Below, in pieces: positions 52,892 to 64,000 of a DNA stretch of 64,000 bases. The notes under the pieces were generated by a model. It saw nothing but the letters and a program-made list of their open reading frames with translations, did no database searches and had not been told where the DNA came from. Source of the DNA: Cryptomeria japonica (lineage: Eukaryota; Streptophyta; Pinopsida; Cupressales; Cupressaceae). The stretch spans positions 214,183,654 to 214,247,653 of the forward strand of contig NC_081411.1 in NCBI RefSeq assembly GCF_030272615.1, in the 5' to 3' direction. How positions within the stretch are numbered: the stretch's first letter is position 1; every line of letters begins with the position of its first letter. Position numbers and translations under genes: made by a program.

Positions 52892-53540
52892 TTAGCCAAG
52901 GTGACGAAGCATTCCATCCTGCAAATAGAAGTCATTCACTTGATTTCCATTCACCAATTGATTATAAACATCTGCAAACTCAACATCATTCTCATACAAG
53001 TGATCCCAGGCTTCAGTTTGATGACCACATGAGTCCAATACCATACTTATAGCTACAATCAGAGGCCTGCTCAAACAATCTACTACTTTGTTAGTGATTC
53101 TCTTTTTGTGGTGAATATTGAGATAAAATTGTTGAAGATAGGCTGACCATCTTTGATGTCGATCATTCTGCAACTTTCCTTGTGTCTACAAAAATTCAGG
53201 ACGTTTGTGGTTTGTGTGGATGATAGTCTCCTTACCCAAAATATAATGTTTCCACTGCTTACAAGCTTGAACAATAGCATGCAATTCCTTGTTGTAAGTG
53301 GCATACCAATGCACTGTATCAGAAAATGTCTCACTATGATATGCAATTGGGTGACCATGCTGCATGAGGACTGCTCCTAGGGCATATTCTGATGCATCAG
53401 TTTGTATTTCAAAATGACTGTTGTGGGTCAGGAAGAGATAAAACTGGTGTAGAACATAACCTTCATTTTAACTCCTCGAATGCTTCGTGTTGAGCACCTG
53501 TCCATTTGAACTTTGCTTGGGTTCCCCCCCACAATGACAG
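52892..53540 (-). pseudogene. Gypsy RNase H fragments
   Basis: Frames at 53083-53358 and 52892-53173 contain HQRWSAYLQQFYLNIHHKKR and NKVVDCLSRPLIVAI, the end of gypsy RNase H and its connection to integrase. Upstream sequence to 53540 is in broken frames. Confidence 0.7.
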
Positions 53541-54400
53541 ATTTAAAAGTCAAGACAAATGGGTAAACCCCAACACAAATCTGCGATAAAAGTTTGCCAA
53601 CCCGAGGAAACTTCGTAACTTTGTGAGATTTCTAGGAGATGGCTAGTCCTTAATCATGTGTCTCTTCTTAGGATCAAAATGGACACCCTCACTGTCAATA
53701 ACATACCCTAAGTATCTAATACTCTGCATACCAAAGGAGCACTTTTCTTTGTTTGCATAAAGCCCATGATCTTATAAAGTTGAGAGAATTTTTTCCACAT
53801 GTTGCAAATGTTCCTCCCAAGTTTTGTTGAAGATGAGTATGTCATCCAAATTTACCACCGCAAAGGAATCAGTGAATGGTCTGAGTACATCATTCATCAT
53901 TCTCATGAATGTTGCTAGGGAATTTGTTAGACCGAAAGGCATCACTAGTCATTCAAACAATCCCTCTTTAGATTTGAAAGTTGTCTTCCATACATCAGCT
54001 GAGTCAATTGGTACTTGATGGTATCCCGATTTCAAATCAATTTTTGTGAAGAATCAGGCCCCTCTAAGCTGGTCCAAAAGGTCATCTATCTAGAGAAGTG
54101 GATAGCTATTTTTGACTGAAATTTTTTTCAAGGCCCTGTAGTCAATACAAAGTCTCCAAGTTCCATCCTTTTTTTGGCCAAAACAATGGGACTGCCACAG
54201 GGTGATGCACTTGGATGAATGTGTCCCTTCTCAATCAATTCTTGTATTTGCCTCTTAATTTCATTATTTTCTACTACTGATCTATGGTAGACTGGTTCAT
54301 TAGGCAATGGAGTTCCCGGTATCAAATCAATAGTGTGTCTCACTTGGCAATGTGAAGGTGCCCTAGCTGGTAACTTAAACAGATTCTCATATTTTATCAA
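53541..54400 (-). pseudogene. Gypsy reverse transcriptase fragments
   Basis: 54128-54400 starts the domain with HTIDLIPGTPLPNEPVYHRS and [20 protein letters not shown]. The plus-strand sequence at about 53840 (GATGAGTATGTCATCCAAATTT) is the complement of the catalytic site region, with FxDDI read in reverse, so the palm is present but out of frame with the start. Confidence 0.75.
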
Positions 54401-54595
54401 AATCTGATCTATTGATCTTTTCTACAGTGTTGTGGTGTTTGTGATGGCATGGGAATTATATATTGATTTCCTTTCTTCTTCAGAATGAATCATCAATAAT
54501 ATTAATGTTCCCATTTTGGCAACCAACCTCCTACATTGCTTAGCACTAATCAAAGATGTAGAGTATGCAGGGCTTACCTCCGATATTCGGTATTT

Positions 54596-55171
54596 CTAAT
54601 CACCTAATTTGATTGTCACACTGCGAGGTCTGGACTCATAAACACCATGGAGTTGGTACATATATGGTTGTCCCAACAAAACATCACAAACATCTAGAGG
54701 AGCTACATTATAGATTACCTCATCTTTGAAAGGCTTTATAGAGTATGAAAGACGACACTGCTGGTGCACTCGAATATCTCTTCCTTGACCTACCCATCCC
54801 ATTGAATAGGGTTGCAGGTGTGCTATTGTTTTTAGATTCAATCTCTTCACAGCCTCCGTTGATATTAGGTTCTTTTGACTTCCACTATCAACAATAAAGT
54901 GCAAGGATTTTCCTCCGACCCACATCTGTGAGTGGAACAATCTTTCCTTATCCTCCCAAGGCAATATCTTTGTAGTAGCTACTATTGCATATGGATTAGC
55001 CTCAATGACATGTTCATGACTTTCTTCTGTGTAAGATTCTACCACCTTAGGTTCTGCCTTGTCCTCATACCTCTCCATCATTAAACTCTTTATGGTTCTA
55101 CAATCTTTTGTGTTATGAGCAGGACTTTTATGGAATTCACACCACATACCGTTCTCTTGTGCCTTCTTCAT
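54596..55171 (-). pseudogene. Gypsy zinc-knuckle-like region and protease
   Basis: The 191-codon frame has CEFHKSPAHNTKDC (knuckle-like, close to the Tat-type CEFHKSKGHKTSNC) and then LHFIVDSGSQKNLISTEAVK, the retropepsin Asp-Ser-Gly site. It continues with DVCDVLLGQPYMYQLHGVYE. This is the best-preserved part of the element. Confidence 0.8.
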
Positions 55172-56074
55172 ACCCCATTCCTTTTTTGTGGTGAATTGGG
55201 AGAAGATTTCTTAGAGGTTTATTTCCATGCATTTTTGCCAACTTCACCCTTCCATTTGTTGTTTGTGAAGTTATCCCTCCTTCCTTTCTGTTTGAATTTC
55301 TCCTCAATTTTTGTAACAAATTTATATGCACTAGGTAAAGTCTCTATGTTCAGGAATTCCATTTCAGTTTGGATATACCTATGGAGACCACTTTGATATT
55401 TCAGAACTCGGTGCTTCTCACAATCTTTGATGCCAAGCTTTGCTGCTAAAGCATGAAACATATTAGTATATACTGTATTCCTGAACAGTTTGGTCCTTTT
55501 CCTGTTAGAGCAATTGCCACTGCATATATTTATGTTCATATGTATCTATAGGAAAATATTCTTCCTTTACGTGGTCCATGAGTTCTCCCCATGTGGGTTT
55601 TTTTAATCAAAAATAAAAGTACTACAAGTTTCTTCTGCCTTGGATGCTAACTTTGCTTCCGACAAATCTTTTACATGATTTTCAGCTTTGAGAAGAGCGA
55701 AAGTTATTTTCTCTTCATCTGAGAACTAGTTGACAGAGGAATACTTTTCCAGTTTTGAAACCCAATCATCAACAACATCTGCATCAATATTTCTTTTGAA
55801 ACATGGGTATATCGAAATTCACTTGCACCTTGAATGGTGTATACCCTGTGAATGGTGGGTTTGCTTGTGACCCACAACTTTCCAGTATTTGCTTGAATTG
55901 CTCCATCATTTCTTCACATTGTTTTGTTAGTGCATCTGTAACCAATGCTTTAATATCATCATCGATCTGCAACTTAGCCATCTGCAATCGCGTGCGTCTC
56001 AAAGGAAGGTAGTCTAAAGGATTTCTTGTTTCCAACCCCAATCTTTGATATGTTGATCGCGTGTGATATGACAT
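55172..56074 (-). pseudogene. Gypsy Gag fragments
   Basis: 55784-56074 starts the protein (MSYHTRSTYQRLGLETRNPL, LPLRRTRLQMAKLQIDDDIK, then FKVQVNFDIPMF). 55219-55539 holds the rear of the capsid region (FHALAAKLGIKDCEKHRVLK, YQSGLHRYIQTEMEFLN). The middle is broken. Confidence 0.7.
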
Positions 56075-56086
56075 ATAGGAGAAAAC

Positions 56087-56101
56087 TTGCTATGATACAA
56101 C
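56087..56101 (-). other. Degenerate initiator-Met-type primer site
   Basis: On the minus strand it reads GTTGTATCATAGCAA, two bases from the standard TGGTATCAGAGC, directly inside the 5' LTR. Confidence 0.65.
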
Positions 56102-56604
56102 TGATTTGGATTATGGATTTGGATGACAACACCTAAGTGAGAACTTGCAGTATTGTGGATTTGCTTACACAAACAAGGTAAGCACAAAATTGAAGTAAGC
56201 CTAAAAGTAATCCATTCAATTCGAAAATCCAACATATAACAGTTTATGAAAATCCAAGGGTCACAAAAACCCCTTGAGAATCGAAACTCAACAGTCATAT
56301 TTGTTTATTACATAATAAAATCCAAAACTACGAAATTTTCAAAAAACTATATCAAATTTTGTCCTAACTTTGACTAGTCATAACTTTCTAATCAAGACTC
56401 GAAATTGCGAGTCGTTTAACTCATTGGAAAGGTCTCCAAGAGTTGAAGATGAAATCCTGAAAGAACTTGCCTACGACAATGTTCTAAAGGACAGGCCAAA
56501 GTTTCAAGCGCTGATGCCCCGAAGGCCTTCAAAAAAACCAATTTCTAACATGTAGAAAAAACTAAAAAAAATATTTTTTCATATTTCAAATTTGTTTCTG
56601 ATCA
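56102..56604 (-). repeat. 5' LTR of the kinase-gene gypsy element
   Basis: TGATTTGGATTATGG...TTTCTGATCA. Confidence 0.85.
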
Positions 56605-56949
56605 CCAGTCAAGAATTACTCTGACTAGAATCTCCTGTTTATAATCGAATTTTTTCAGATCCTCAACGACAACGGGATTCGATAAGGATAAGCAAATAAA
56701 AAATAACTACGATGGAGTCTTAACTAAAATGAAGTTAGACAGACGTCCGTTGGGGGGATAATCATAAACTAACATCGGTACCTCTTTTCTAATATTACAA
56801 AATCCCACGAGCTTCATAATGTTCTTATGCCGCAAATTCACCAAAAAAACAAACTCGTTCAACATGATCTACGTCTGGTTTAGCCCATGCAAGACAAATT
56901 CGACAGGGAACGTCTTTATTAGCACTTGTCTTCCGGTCTTCAAAGTTGC
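56605..56949 (-). pseudogene. Kinase N-lobe exon
   Basis: Acceptor CTCCAG at 56950. The exon reads ATLKTGRQVLIKTFPVEF with the ATP-anchoring Lys (VLIK), then, after a TAG at 56869-56871, FVFLVNLRHKNIMKLVGFCN and PMLVYDYPPNGRLSN. Near the element it ends EILVRVILDW. No glycine-rich loop is seen before the VLIK motif. An intron may remove 56640-56720, where stops occur. Confidence 0.65.
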
Positions 56950-57046
56950 CTGGAGAAAAATGAATGAAACTGTGAATGATTATATCGATCACTAATTTAT
57001 TCTGAAGTAAAATTTGCTTGACCAAAAGACTGTTACTCTATTTTAC

Positions 57047-57465
57047 TTTATAAAGCTCGAACCAAGCACTGTAGCTTTCCAATTGCTCTGGGTCTGTCGC
57101 GTTCCCCAATTCCTTGAAACTGAAGTAAATCGGTAGGCCCCCGTATTCATCTTTTACGCTAAATGAAGAAAGCTGACTTTTCCCCAAGTTTATTCCCAGA
57201 ACTAGTGACTTGCCAAGCTTTTGCTTTCTTTGAGATGAAGATATTTGTTCTTTGAGACTTTTAAGATAGGTAAGTAACCTCGCAAATGTTGGTAATAGCC
57301 TTTTTGACTTTTGAAACCTATCTGCCCAATCACTTGCTTTACATGAAACAGAATCCTCTGTTTTTCATTCAGTCACTCGAGAGACGACTTTTGAATCTGC
57401 TGTGCACATCTCACTGCTTGAGATCGCTGCGCATGTCTCTGTTTGGGCTGCATGCTCCATCTCAC
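57047..57465 (-). pseudogene. Linker exon before the kinase domain
   Basis: Reads KSKRLLPTFARLLTYLKSLK, GKSLVLGINLGKSQLSSFSV and FSFKELGNATDPEQLESYSA, ending ELYK at a GTAAAA donor in phase with the next exon. The FSFKEL segment recalls the region before receptor-like kinase domains. A TGA at 57365-57367 interrupts the front part. Confidence 0.6.
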
Positions 57466-57699
57466 CTGTTAATGCCAAATTGGCACATTAACTTTCTGTA
57501 CAGTAAATATAGAATCCGGTTACTTATTGCTTCAGGGGAGGAATGTTCTTACAGTGAACAATTTCATTAGTGGTAGTTGATTGCTCAGAAGAAAGTCCAC
57601 CTGAATCCAATACCGAGCCAACAGCCAAAGTTTATCGCTGATACAGATGAAACAAAGAGTTGTCAAAGTGAAAAGTATATAGAGCAATGAAGTTCACCT

Positions 57700-57844
57700 G
57701 GAGCATTACTGTATGGCTGTGGCTGTGACATATAGAAAGAGGCAACGTTTAACTTGCATCTGTAGACTCAGCTGGCCTATTATACTATCCACCTTTCTCC
57801 TTATATAGACAAGTTCGTCACGGATTTTCGTTGTGGATAAGAAC
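57700..57844 (-). pseudogene. Exon 4 of the helical region
   Basis: Acceptor GTACAG then FLSTTKIRDELVYIRRKVDS and IIGQLSLQMQVKRCLFLYVT. It joins exon 3 in phase through a split Lys codon. The matching exon is in relic copy 2 (about 39800). The 3' end is unclear because a TAA precedes the next GT. Confidence 0.55.
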
Positions 57845-57986
57845 CTGTACATCATTTCATCATGTTAGATATTCAATTTACAACGTCTAATACAATTCTA
57901 ACTTAACATCGTATCAAATTCTTCTCCTCAGTTTAATCATTTAGCTTTATAGAAGTAAAATATTAATATCGGATAAGTCACTTTAC

Positions 57987-58313
57987 TTCAACATTTTCTT
58001 GTACGCGATAAAGGAACGACAGAAGATTGCACCACTAACAATCAAATGAAGCGCCTCGTTCATTTTTTTCTGAAAGTTCTTTGTGAGAGTCGGCATTCAT
58101 GTCTTTGAGCTGCTTTAGAAATTTAGCGAGGTCCAGCATCAGTTTCAGAAGGTCCAAGCAATCTCTATCCTTTATAGAAATTTTGTCGAATCTTTCAAGA
58201 ACATTAGCTATTGCTAAAAGCCCAATCGCAGCCCAATGAACATTTCCCAGTTGTTTTACTGTATCCAAGGCCACCGACTGTGCTTCGCTAGAAAGCCTTG
58301 AGGAAGAGGATTT
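57987..58313 (-). pseudogene. Exon 3 of the helical region
   Basis: After acceptor GGGAACAG it reads SSRLSSEAQSVALDTVKQLG, NVHWAAIGLLAIANVLERFD and LDLAKFLKQLKDMNADSHKE. An A7 run near 58058 shifts the frame; beyond it comes NEALHLIVSGAIFCRSFIAY, which the relics keep in the corresponding frame. Amphipathic helices dominate. Homologous to relic copies 1 and 2. Confidence 0.7.
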
Positions 58314-58427
58314 CTGTTCCCAATAAAGATGGACTATACCATTGTCATTGGAAAAAAACTAGTATCTTTAACCAAATAGAAACTACTTTCAAAAGCTTAG
58401 ATCTAGAGTGACAAAATCATGAATTAC

Positions 58428-58794
58428 CTGATCCGAAATTATCTTTGCACACTCTGAAATGGACTCAAATAATTTCGAAAAATCGGATGCTACAGGCTGC
58501 ACTATATCCCTTAGTTTCATACCATTTTCAAGCAATTTACAACCTCAGCCCCTGTAAATAAATGTGTTACAATCTACCGATCAAACACTGATATTTTAAA
58601 CTTAAAAAAGCATAGTTGTTTGGTACGAAGAGGAAAATAGAATTTACCTTGTCCGTAAGAGAAGATATAACATCATCAATGCAACCTTCAAGGACTAGTA
58701 CATCAACGGGTAAAACTTTCGTAGGACCACTGCTAGAACATGATCCAGTACTGCCACTGGGAGGCGAAGCAGTACTGGCTGAAGGTTCATTCAT
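58428..58794 (-). pseudogene. Exons 1 and 2 of the helical-domain/kinase gene
   Basis: Exon 1 (58648-58794) encodes a Ser/Gly-rich start and VLPVDVLVLEGCIDDVISSL, ending at AAG/GTAAAT. Exon 2 (58428-58551, after TTTACAG) carries GMKLRDIVQPVASDFSKLFE and SISECAKIISDQ, ending CAG/GTAATT, but only in a frame that does not follow from exon 1. Either a small indel occurred or the exon 2 acceptor differs from the one I chose. Confidence 0.5.
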
Positions 58795-58830
58795 CTTTAT
58801 ACCTATATAATCAAAGCTGCATGAAACCAC

Positions 58831-61290
58831 GCCAAAACTAAATAATTAGATTACTCCGTTTTATAATCGAATAACTTCTATTAAACACCCAAAACTTTAT
58901 CCCCCAAAAAAAGAAAAACCACTCGAAAGAAAATCAATAGATTGATCCTTAAGTACCTATTGGATAATTTGAAAGATCTGTTTTCTACTATTACACAATT
59001 AGTTCCCACGGTAATCACAAAGCCTTCTTGTCCAACCTCGCTTGCCACCGCTACCAAAACTTACAGATCAGAGCATTGTTCTTCATATACACCTCTCGTC
59101 AGGGGATGGTACGGATGCCGCGTAAGATAATTTAGTTGAACTCTTTCCAATGGCCAAAACATTTTCCAGGAAATTATGCATTTGATCGGCCCACCATAGA
59201 TATGTTTTTTATCTAAAAAATGAACATGTATTTCAGCATTTAGTTTGTTGTCGTCAACTGTTTTTGTGTGAGATTTTTCACTGGCTTGGTAATGTGAGCT
59301 ACTGCGAACTTTCCTATAACTCAATTAGTCTTTATTCAATTGAAAAAAGTCTCAGTTGAGGTTATCTGTTCTCATCAGGGAGCTCAATTTTCTTAAAGGT
59401 ATGAGATGGGGAAAATTTCGGCGTGAGTAACATGAAAAAGGTTAAGAAGGAAATAGAAAATAATGTAATACGTAGCAATCCATGTAAAACAGAGATGAGA
59501 TTCTCGCGTGCAAAGAACTTTCCCCTCATTTTCTTAAAATGGCTAAAATTTGTAGTCCGCGATGTTTCTTCGTTGACTACAACTTGAGGACTTGAAATTA
59601 CGCCGCGATACTCTGCAAGAAACGGAAATGTGTGTAAAGACCATCGTAAACGGATTTTCATAAATAATTGCATGAAATATTTTAGGTAGAAATATGAGCC
59701 AATAAAAGTCACCCACATAAATAATCGGAATTAATTAACTAAATAGAGTAGTTAAATTTATAACTGATTTAGTTTTCAGAGTTTAGAAATACGTTTTCAA
59801 TTGATCTAGAAATGGAATGAAATAATAAATTGAAGTATGTCTTAGAATTAGAGACGATAAATATTGTGATAAATTGGATACTTAATTTTTAAATTTAATA
59901 TCTAAAATACTCAATCCTCCCTCTTTTTTTTTTTCAAATATTGTCTTTTCTTTTGCTAAGTTGTATTTTTCATAACTTGAGGTCTTCCATGCATGTACAT
60001 ATATGTCCTTTGGACTTGTTCTTTGTTTGAGATAGTGCGTCTCCTTATGACCAATCACTTCTTAGTAGTCAGTGTGCAATCTTTCACTAAGAATCCACTT
60101 TTTCTAGCAATGGAGAAGTTGTGTATTCTTAGTCTCCTTCTCCTTCCAAGATGTTATCCTTATTAAAGAACTCCTCTATTTTTGAGATAGATATCTATAT
60201 GTAAACATCTCTTCCTTTGTGCATCCCTCAAAAAGATCTCTTTACACTTGTTGCAAAATATCTCTTTTATAGATATATTTTCCTTCCTCATAAGAGTTGT
60301 GCCTCTTTAGCTTGGAGTTATGTACAATGTTTCCTAAAATATATCTCCTTAGTGTTGAAGGTTTGTAACCTTGTTTCTATTTTTTACTCAAGAAATCAAC
60401 ATAGGTCTATGTTGACATCTTAAAGGGGGGCATACATCACGACCTCCTTGTAGAAGATGTTCAATTCAAGTTGTAGATTTTCTTGCATACAATGCCTTGC
60501 GTGGTTATCTTTTCTTGGTACAAGTGTGCGGATTTCCTTACAAACAACGTGATTTGTTTGGTTATCATTACGTCTTAGGTAGGATGTACATGCTTGAAAC
60601 CAAAGCAAAGTCTTAGATGAGATGTTTCATTCTCAAAACTAGATATTTTTAATTATATGTCTTATACAAGTTTTTGCATGTTTGAAACTAGACCAAAGTC
60701 TTAGACAAGATGTTTAACTCCTAAAACTAGACAATATTTTAGCAGGTTGAGTTGACTAGTATAACACAACTTGCTAGACATTTAATTTATTCCCTTTTGC
60801 ACTTCTTTAAGGTAGGTTAATTAGCATAACACTATAATGGTGGAAAATTAAGGTTAGGGTTAAGATAATAAAAACCACTAAACTACCTAATTAACCATTA
60901 CATTAACGAAGAGAGGAATCTAATAGATCTAGCCTTGATGGACCAAGATTCTAATTAGATTCAAGGTTCTTTTGATAGGGCTCTATCCTCCTTAAATTGA
61001 ATTGAATTGAATCATGGAAGATAAGGGAAAAATAAGTGATTATTGATGAGGTTTGGTAGAAACAATGAGCTAAGGTCATCATACAGAGACACCAACTTCG
61101 ATCTGGGTAAAATAAGATGTCATGGATCTGTTCCCAAAAGTTCGGCCTAAATTTTTGGGACCAATTAGTATCAATTCATCATGGTTCTCTAAATTTTGTG
61201 CGATCAAAAGATGAACCTATTTGTCTATGTCAATTATGTTGATCATCTAAACAAAGCTCTGTACTTGTTTTCTACACATTAAAAGAAGTG
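58831..61290. other. Intergenic, no gene recognised
   Basis: Possible promoter of the kinase pseudogene at its left end. Frames at 59061-59324, 59362-59718 and 60217-60423 lack similarity known to me. A direct repeat with GTCTTAGAYRAGATGTTT occurs at about 60609 and 60699. Confidence 0.45.
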
Positions 61291-61293
61291 GGA

Positions 61294-62000
61294 AATTGTT
61301 GGGAATAGGGGTTTACCTAAGTCAAATCTTGGTTTAGGAATCAACCTTCAATGAAATAATACAAATACTGAGATAAATGCTGAATAGATAAACCTTAGAT
61401 TTGCATTTGTTGATGATGATGCTTTTCTCTTTGAATGTAATCACATATGTGGTATGAAATGACAAAACCCTAATCACACACACACATGGTTGAATGAAAA
61501 TTGACTTGAATTTTCTCCATAATACTTGATGATGAATATGCAGCCTTGAAGATATCTTAAAATACCTAATTATGAATGTTTAACAAATGCTAGGAATGTA
61601 GACTTAGAATGCTTATTTTGTTAGATGAAATTAGGTTGATAAAAGGTCTTTATATAGGGGCTTCTAGGTAAATTACCGATTAGGTCGACCTCTAATGGTC
61701 ATGTGAAACCTTGAAAACTAAACCTTATTGATGAGATAAAGCCTTGACCCTATTTCAAATTGGGGCCTAATTGAGTGGGACCATGGCATTTTGGAGTGCC
61801 ATTGTCTAGATCAGGGCGTTGCCTTGGTCACACCATAATCAAGACAAAAAAAAAGCTAAAATAGGGTGGGTATCCCATGGTAGCACCCACAAAAGATTAT
61901 TCATGGTCTCAAAGCTAGAGAATAGGAACAAACAAACTCAAATAGGAAATGCAGATAACACACACTAAAGTAGGGTCACAAACATGAGATGTAAATTGCA
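61294..62000 (+). repeat. LTR-like fragment
   Basis: Starts TGTTGGGAATAGGGGTTTACC, close to TGTTGGGGTTGTATAGGGGTT at 44719. A TATA-like TTTATATAGGGGC lies near 61650. No second copy or TSD was found. Confidence 0.4.
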
Positions 62001-62629
62001 CCAGTTACAATTTACAACACTACACTTAGCCTCCACTTTAATAGGAACATGAGCCTATAAAAATTATCACAATAAAATAGATGAAAGATGAGAGAGAGGA
62101 CCAATTAGGAGCACAATCACAAGAAGTATAAGGCGTCACTAATTTCAAGGAACCAAACCCCCAATCTTAGGATATTAACTCACATAATCACATGCAAGGG
62201 GACAAATAAGACAAAAGTAAACAAGGCAAACAAAGACAAACAAAGACAAAAGACAAAAGATACACGACATAAGAGCTAAAATCCAAAACAAGACCTCAAG
62301 TCAACTAGTCGAAGAGACCTCGATATCAAAATGTCTCAACCACTAATATCATTCTTGAAAATACCATCACAAAGTCGTAAATGATCACATAAAAAGAGCA
62401 ATAGCATGCATCAAACAATGAACTACAAATAGCAAAGCTATGAGCTCATGATGAGAAGAAAGGGAAGACATAGATATCACAGTCTAGTTATGTTTTTCTA
62501 GGTAATCCATGAGAAGAAGAATGAAAGAAGACATGGATACACATTGTAGTTGTGCTTTACTAGATGATCCATGTTGGGGAGGAGAGCAAGAATAGTCTAG
62601 CTATGTATGTAATTGTCTAGTTTTAGGTG
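62001..62629. other. No gene seen
   Basis: Noncoding, with a short AGACAAA-type simple repeat at about 62225-62260. Confidence 0.4.
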
Positions 62630-63003
62630 TTAAGAATCTTGTATAAGAGTGTGTTTTCTCTGGTTTTGAGCACGCAACAACCTATGTAAAACATGAAATG
62701 AAAATGAAAATGTGTGTTTGGTATAAGCAACATCTTGTGTAAGAATTTGTTTGCTCTAAGTTCGAGAATGTATAACACCGTGTAAGACAAATATATGCCT
62801 GATTTCAAGGAAATCTCATGTAAGAGTTTTCTTCCTATAATTTTCAGAATGTGCAGCCCGTATAAGACATATAAATGCTACGTCTAGTTTCAATCATGAA
62901 GTATCTCATGTAAGAGATTGTTTTCTCTTTTTTTTGGCATGAAGAATCTCGTGTAAGAGTTTGTTTTCTCCGGTTTTGAGAATGAACACCCAATTTAAGA
63001 CAT
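62630..63003 (+). repeat. Degenerate tandem repeat, about five units
   Basis: Units start near 62633, 62730, 62811, 62901 and 62946 and share AATCTCGTGTAAGAGTTTG, TTTTCTCCGGTTTTGAGAAT and GTGTAAGACATATA pieces. Spacing is 45-97 bp. Confidence 0.65.
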
Positions 63004-64000
63004 CCAAAACTATAGTACAATGTGGTACAAAGAGGGTGATATGTATGCCCCATCCTCAATATGTCAACATAGCTCTATTTTGATGTTTAAAGAAGATAGA
63101 AACAAGTATGCTAACCTTCAACACCAAGGAGATATCCTTTTAGGCAACAATGTTCATAAATCCAAACTAAAGAGGCAATACTTTTCCACACAAGGATAAG
63201 ATAGTGAAAAAAGAGATATCTTGAAACAAGTGTAAAAGGGACCTTTAAGAGGATAAGAGATCTTTGTTCAAAACACATCTACCTCCAAGAGGATATTTTG
63301 AACAAACATAACATCTTGTACCAAAAGAAGGGGAGGAGAACAAGAACATCTACCTTCCTCCTATTGGTAGGTAAAAGGGATTCTTGATAAAGGATGACAC
63401 ACTATTGACCCAAAGTGAAGGGTTTGTTTATAATAGATATGCATTTCCAATTGGAAAAGAGGTTGTGGTCAAGGATATACACCTTTTTCATAAGAGTGAA
63501 TCCTTGAGGAAAACAACAACTTCACACAAGGAATGACATCAATCATAAGAAAACACCACTCAACAAAGGAAAATTGGATCCTTAGAAAGGATGGGAGAGA
63601 TCATTATGCCCCAAGTTTAGGGACAATGAGAATAATTACACAACCTTGAAGGAAATACTATACATAAAGAAATGCACTATGTACTCACATGAAGGAATAT
63701 TCAATGAAAGAAAAGACATCAATATATGCAAAATGAAAATCTAAAGAAGAGGTAATATTTAAGGAAGGAAAGATTGAAATTAAAGATCACATGTACCCCT
63801 GTAAGAATAGATTATTCATGAGAGATGTATCATTTTATGCACTTGAAAGGACACCAAGTTATGAAGAATGCAACCCAAAAAGGAAATAGTGAAACCTTAG
63901 ATAGAGAGAAGAAATAGGATAATATTCTTTTCCCTCAAGCATAGAGGCAATAATAAATTATTTTTCTACCCCAAGATGATTAATATTGAAAAATCATCAC
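63004..64000. other. No gene seen
   Basis: A/G-rich noncoding sequence with many AAGAGGATA and AAGGAAT words. It may be internal LTR-element sequence. Confidence 0.4.

Larger units (their letters stand above)
51048..56604 (-). mobile_element. Degenerate Ty3/gypsy element inside the kinase gene
   Basis: 5,557 bp, with LTRs of 483 bp (51048-51530) and 503 bp (56102-56604), TSD CCAGT/TCAGT, primer site and polypurine tract. On the minus strand it has Gag, protease, reverse transcriptase, RNase H and integrase in gypsy order, all interrupted. The LTRs differ by many substitutions and indels, so it is not recent. It has a single RNase H region and no antisense gene, unlike the Tat-type element. 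Confidence 0.9.
50170..58794 (-). pseudogene. Helical-domain/kinase gene (MLKL-like architecture?), broken by a gypsy insertion
   Basis: Exons on the minus strand can be followed from MNEPSASTASPPSG at 58794 to the kinase C-terminus at 50170. The predicted protein has a Ser-rich start, a helical N-terminal region without signal or membrane segment, a linker, then a kinase domain, so it would be cytosolic. Defects are: a gypsy element inside the kinase exon, a TAG at 56869-56871, a TGA at 57365-57367, a one-base frameshift in an A7 run near 58058, and exon junctions whose phase does not fit (58551 and 50723/50839). A functional product is very unlikely unless assembly errors explain several of these. 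Helical bundle plus kinase recalls plant MLKL, but I cannot confirm the family. Two relics lie elsewhere in the window. Confidence 0.7.

Overview
The window reads as plant nuclear DNA, most likely from a conifer or other gymnosperm. The reasons are very low gene density, deep nesting of LTR retrotransposons, AT-rich spacers, and a BAHD acyltransferase gene with one short plant-type intron. The species call is inference. I found no rRNA, tRNA or CRISPR array.

Layout. 1-2.6 kb: broken minus-strand Ty1/copia split by a probable solo LTR. 3.165-5.107 kb: a small copia-derived element (LTRs, TSD, PBS, PPT) keeping only a Gag zinc knuckle. 5.2-11.7 kb: LINE relics and spacer. 11.707-35.059 kb: a decayed copia element (TSD TTTGG) into which a 16.3 kb Ty3/gypsy element of Tat type (15,100-31,382; TSD CCTAC) has jumped. 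That element has LTRs that read identically and one uninterrupted 2,492-codon gag-pol frame. 37.5-39.0 kb: the one apparently intact host gene, a BAHD acyltransferase resembling coniferyl alcohol acyltransferases. 39.3-39.9 kb: relic of a helical-domain/kinase gene. 42.4-43.9 kb: extreme AT-rich block. 44.3-49.8 kb: truncated gypsy and copia debris. 50.2-58.8 kb: a helical-domain/kinase pseudogene on the minus strand, split inside its kinase domain by a 5.6 kb gypsy element (51,048-56,604). 59-64 kb: LTR-like debris and degenerate repeats.

The most interesting system is inside the young Tat-type element. Opposite to gag-pol, it carries a complete-looking gene: TATA box, 22-codon first exon, a consensus GT-AG intron of 790 bp, and a second exon encoding a plant mobile domain (PMD, aminotransferase-like), then a basic stretch, Q-rich repeats and a coiled coil. 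One amber codon interrupts the frame in the domain's C-terminal part. The intron holds 16 degenerate GCGTCTGTG repeats and six hairpins with a shared loop core and different, mostly paired stems. The same GCGTCTGTG repeat occurs about 23 times in the gag-pol leader, in the sense of gag-pol. Each convergent unit therefore carries it near its 5' end, and the two ends of the genomic RNA would be complementary at these repeats.

The kinase pseudogene and its two relics (2.6-3.2 kb and 39.3-39.9 kb) show a local gene family with an N-terminal helical region joined to a cytosolic kinase. The architecture recalls plant MLKL proteins, but that assignment is tentative.
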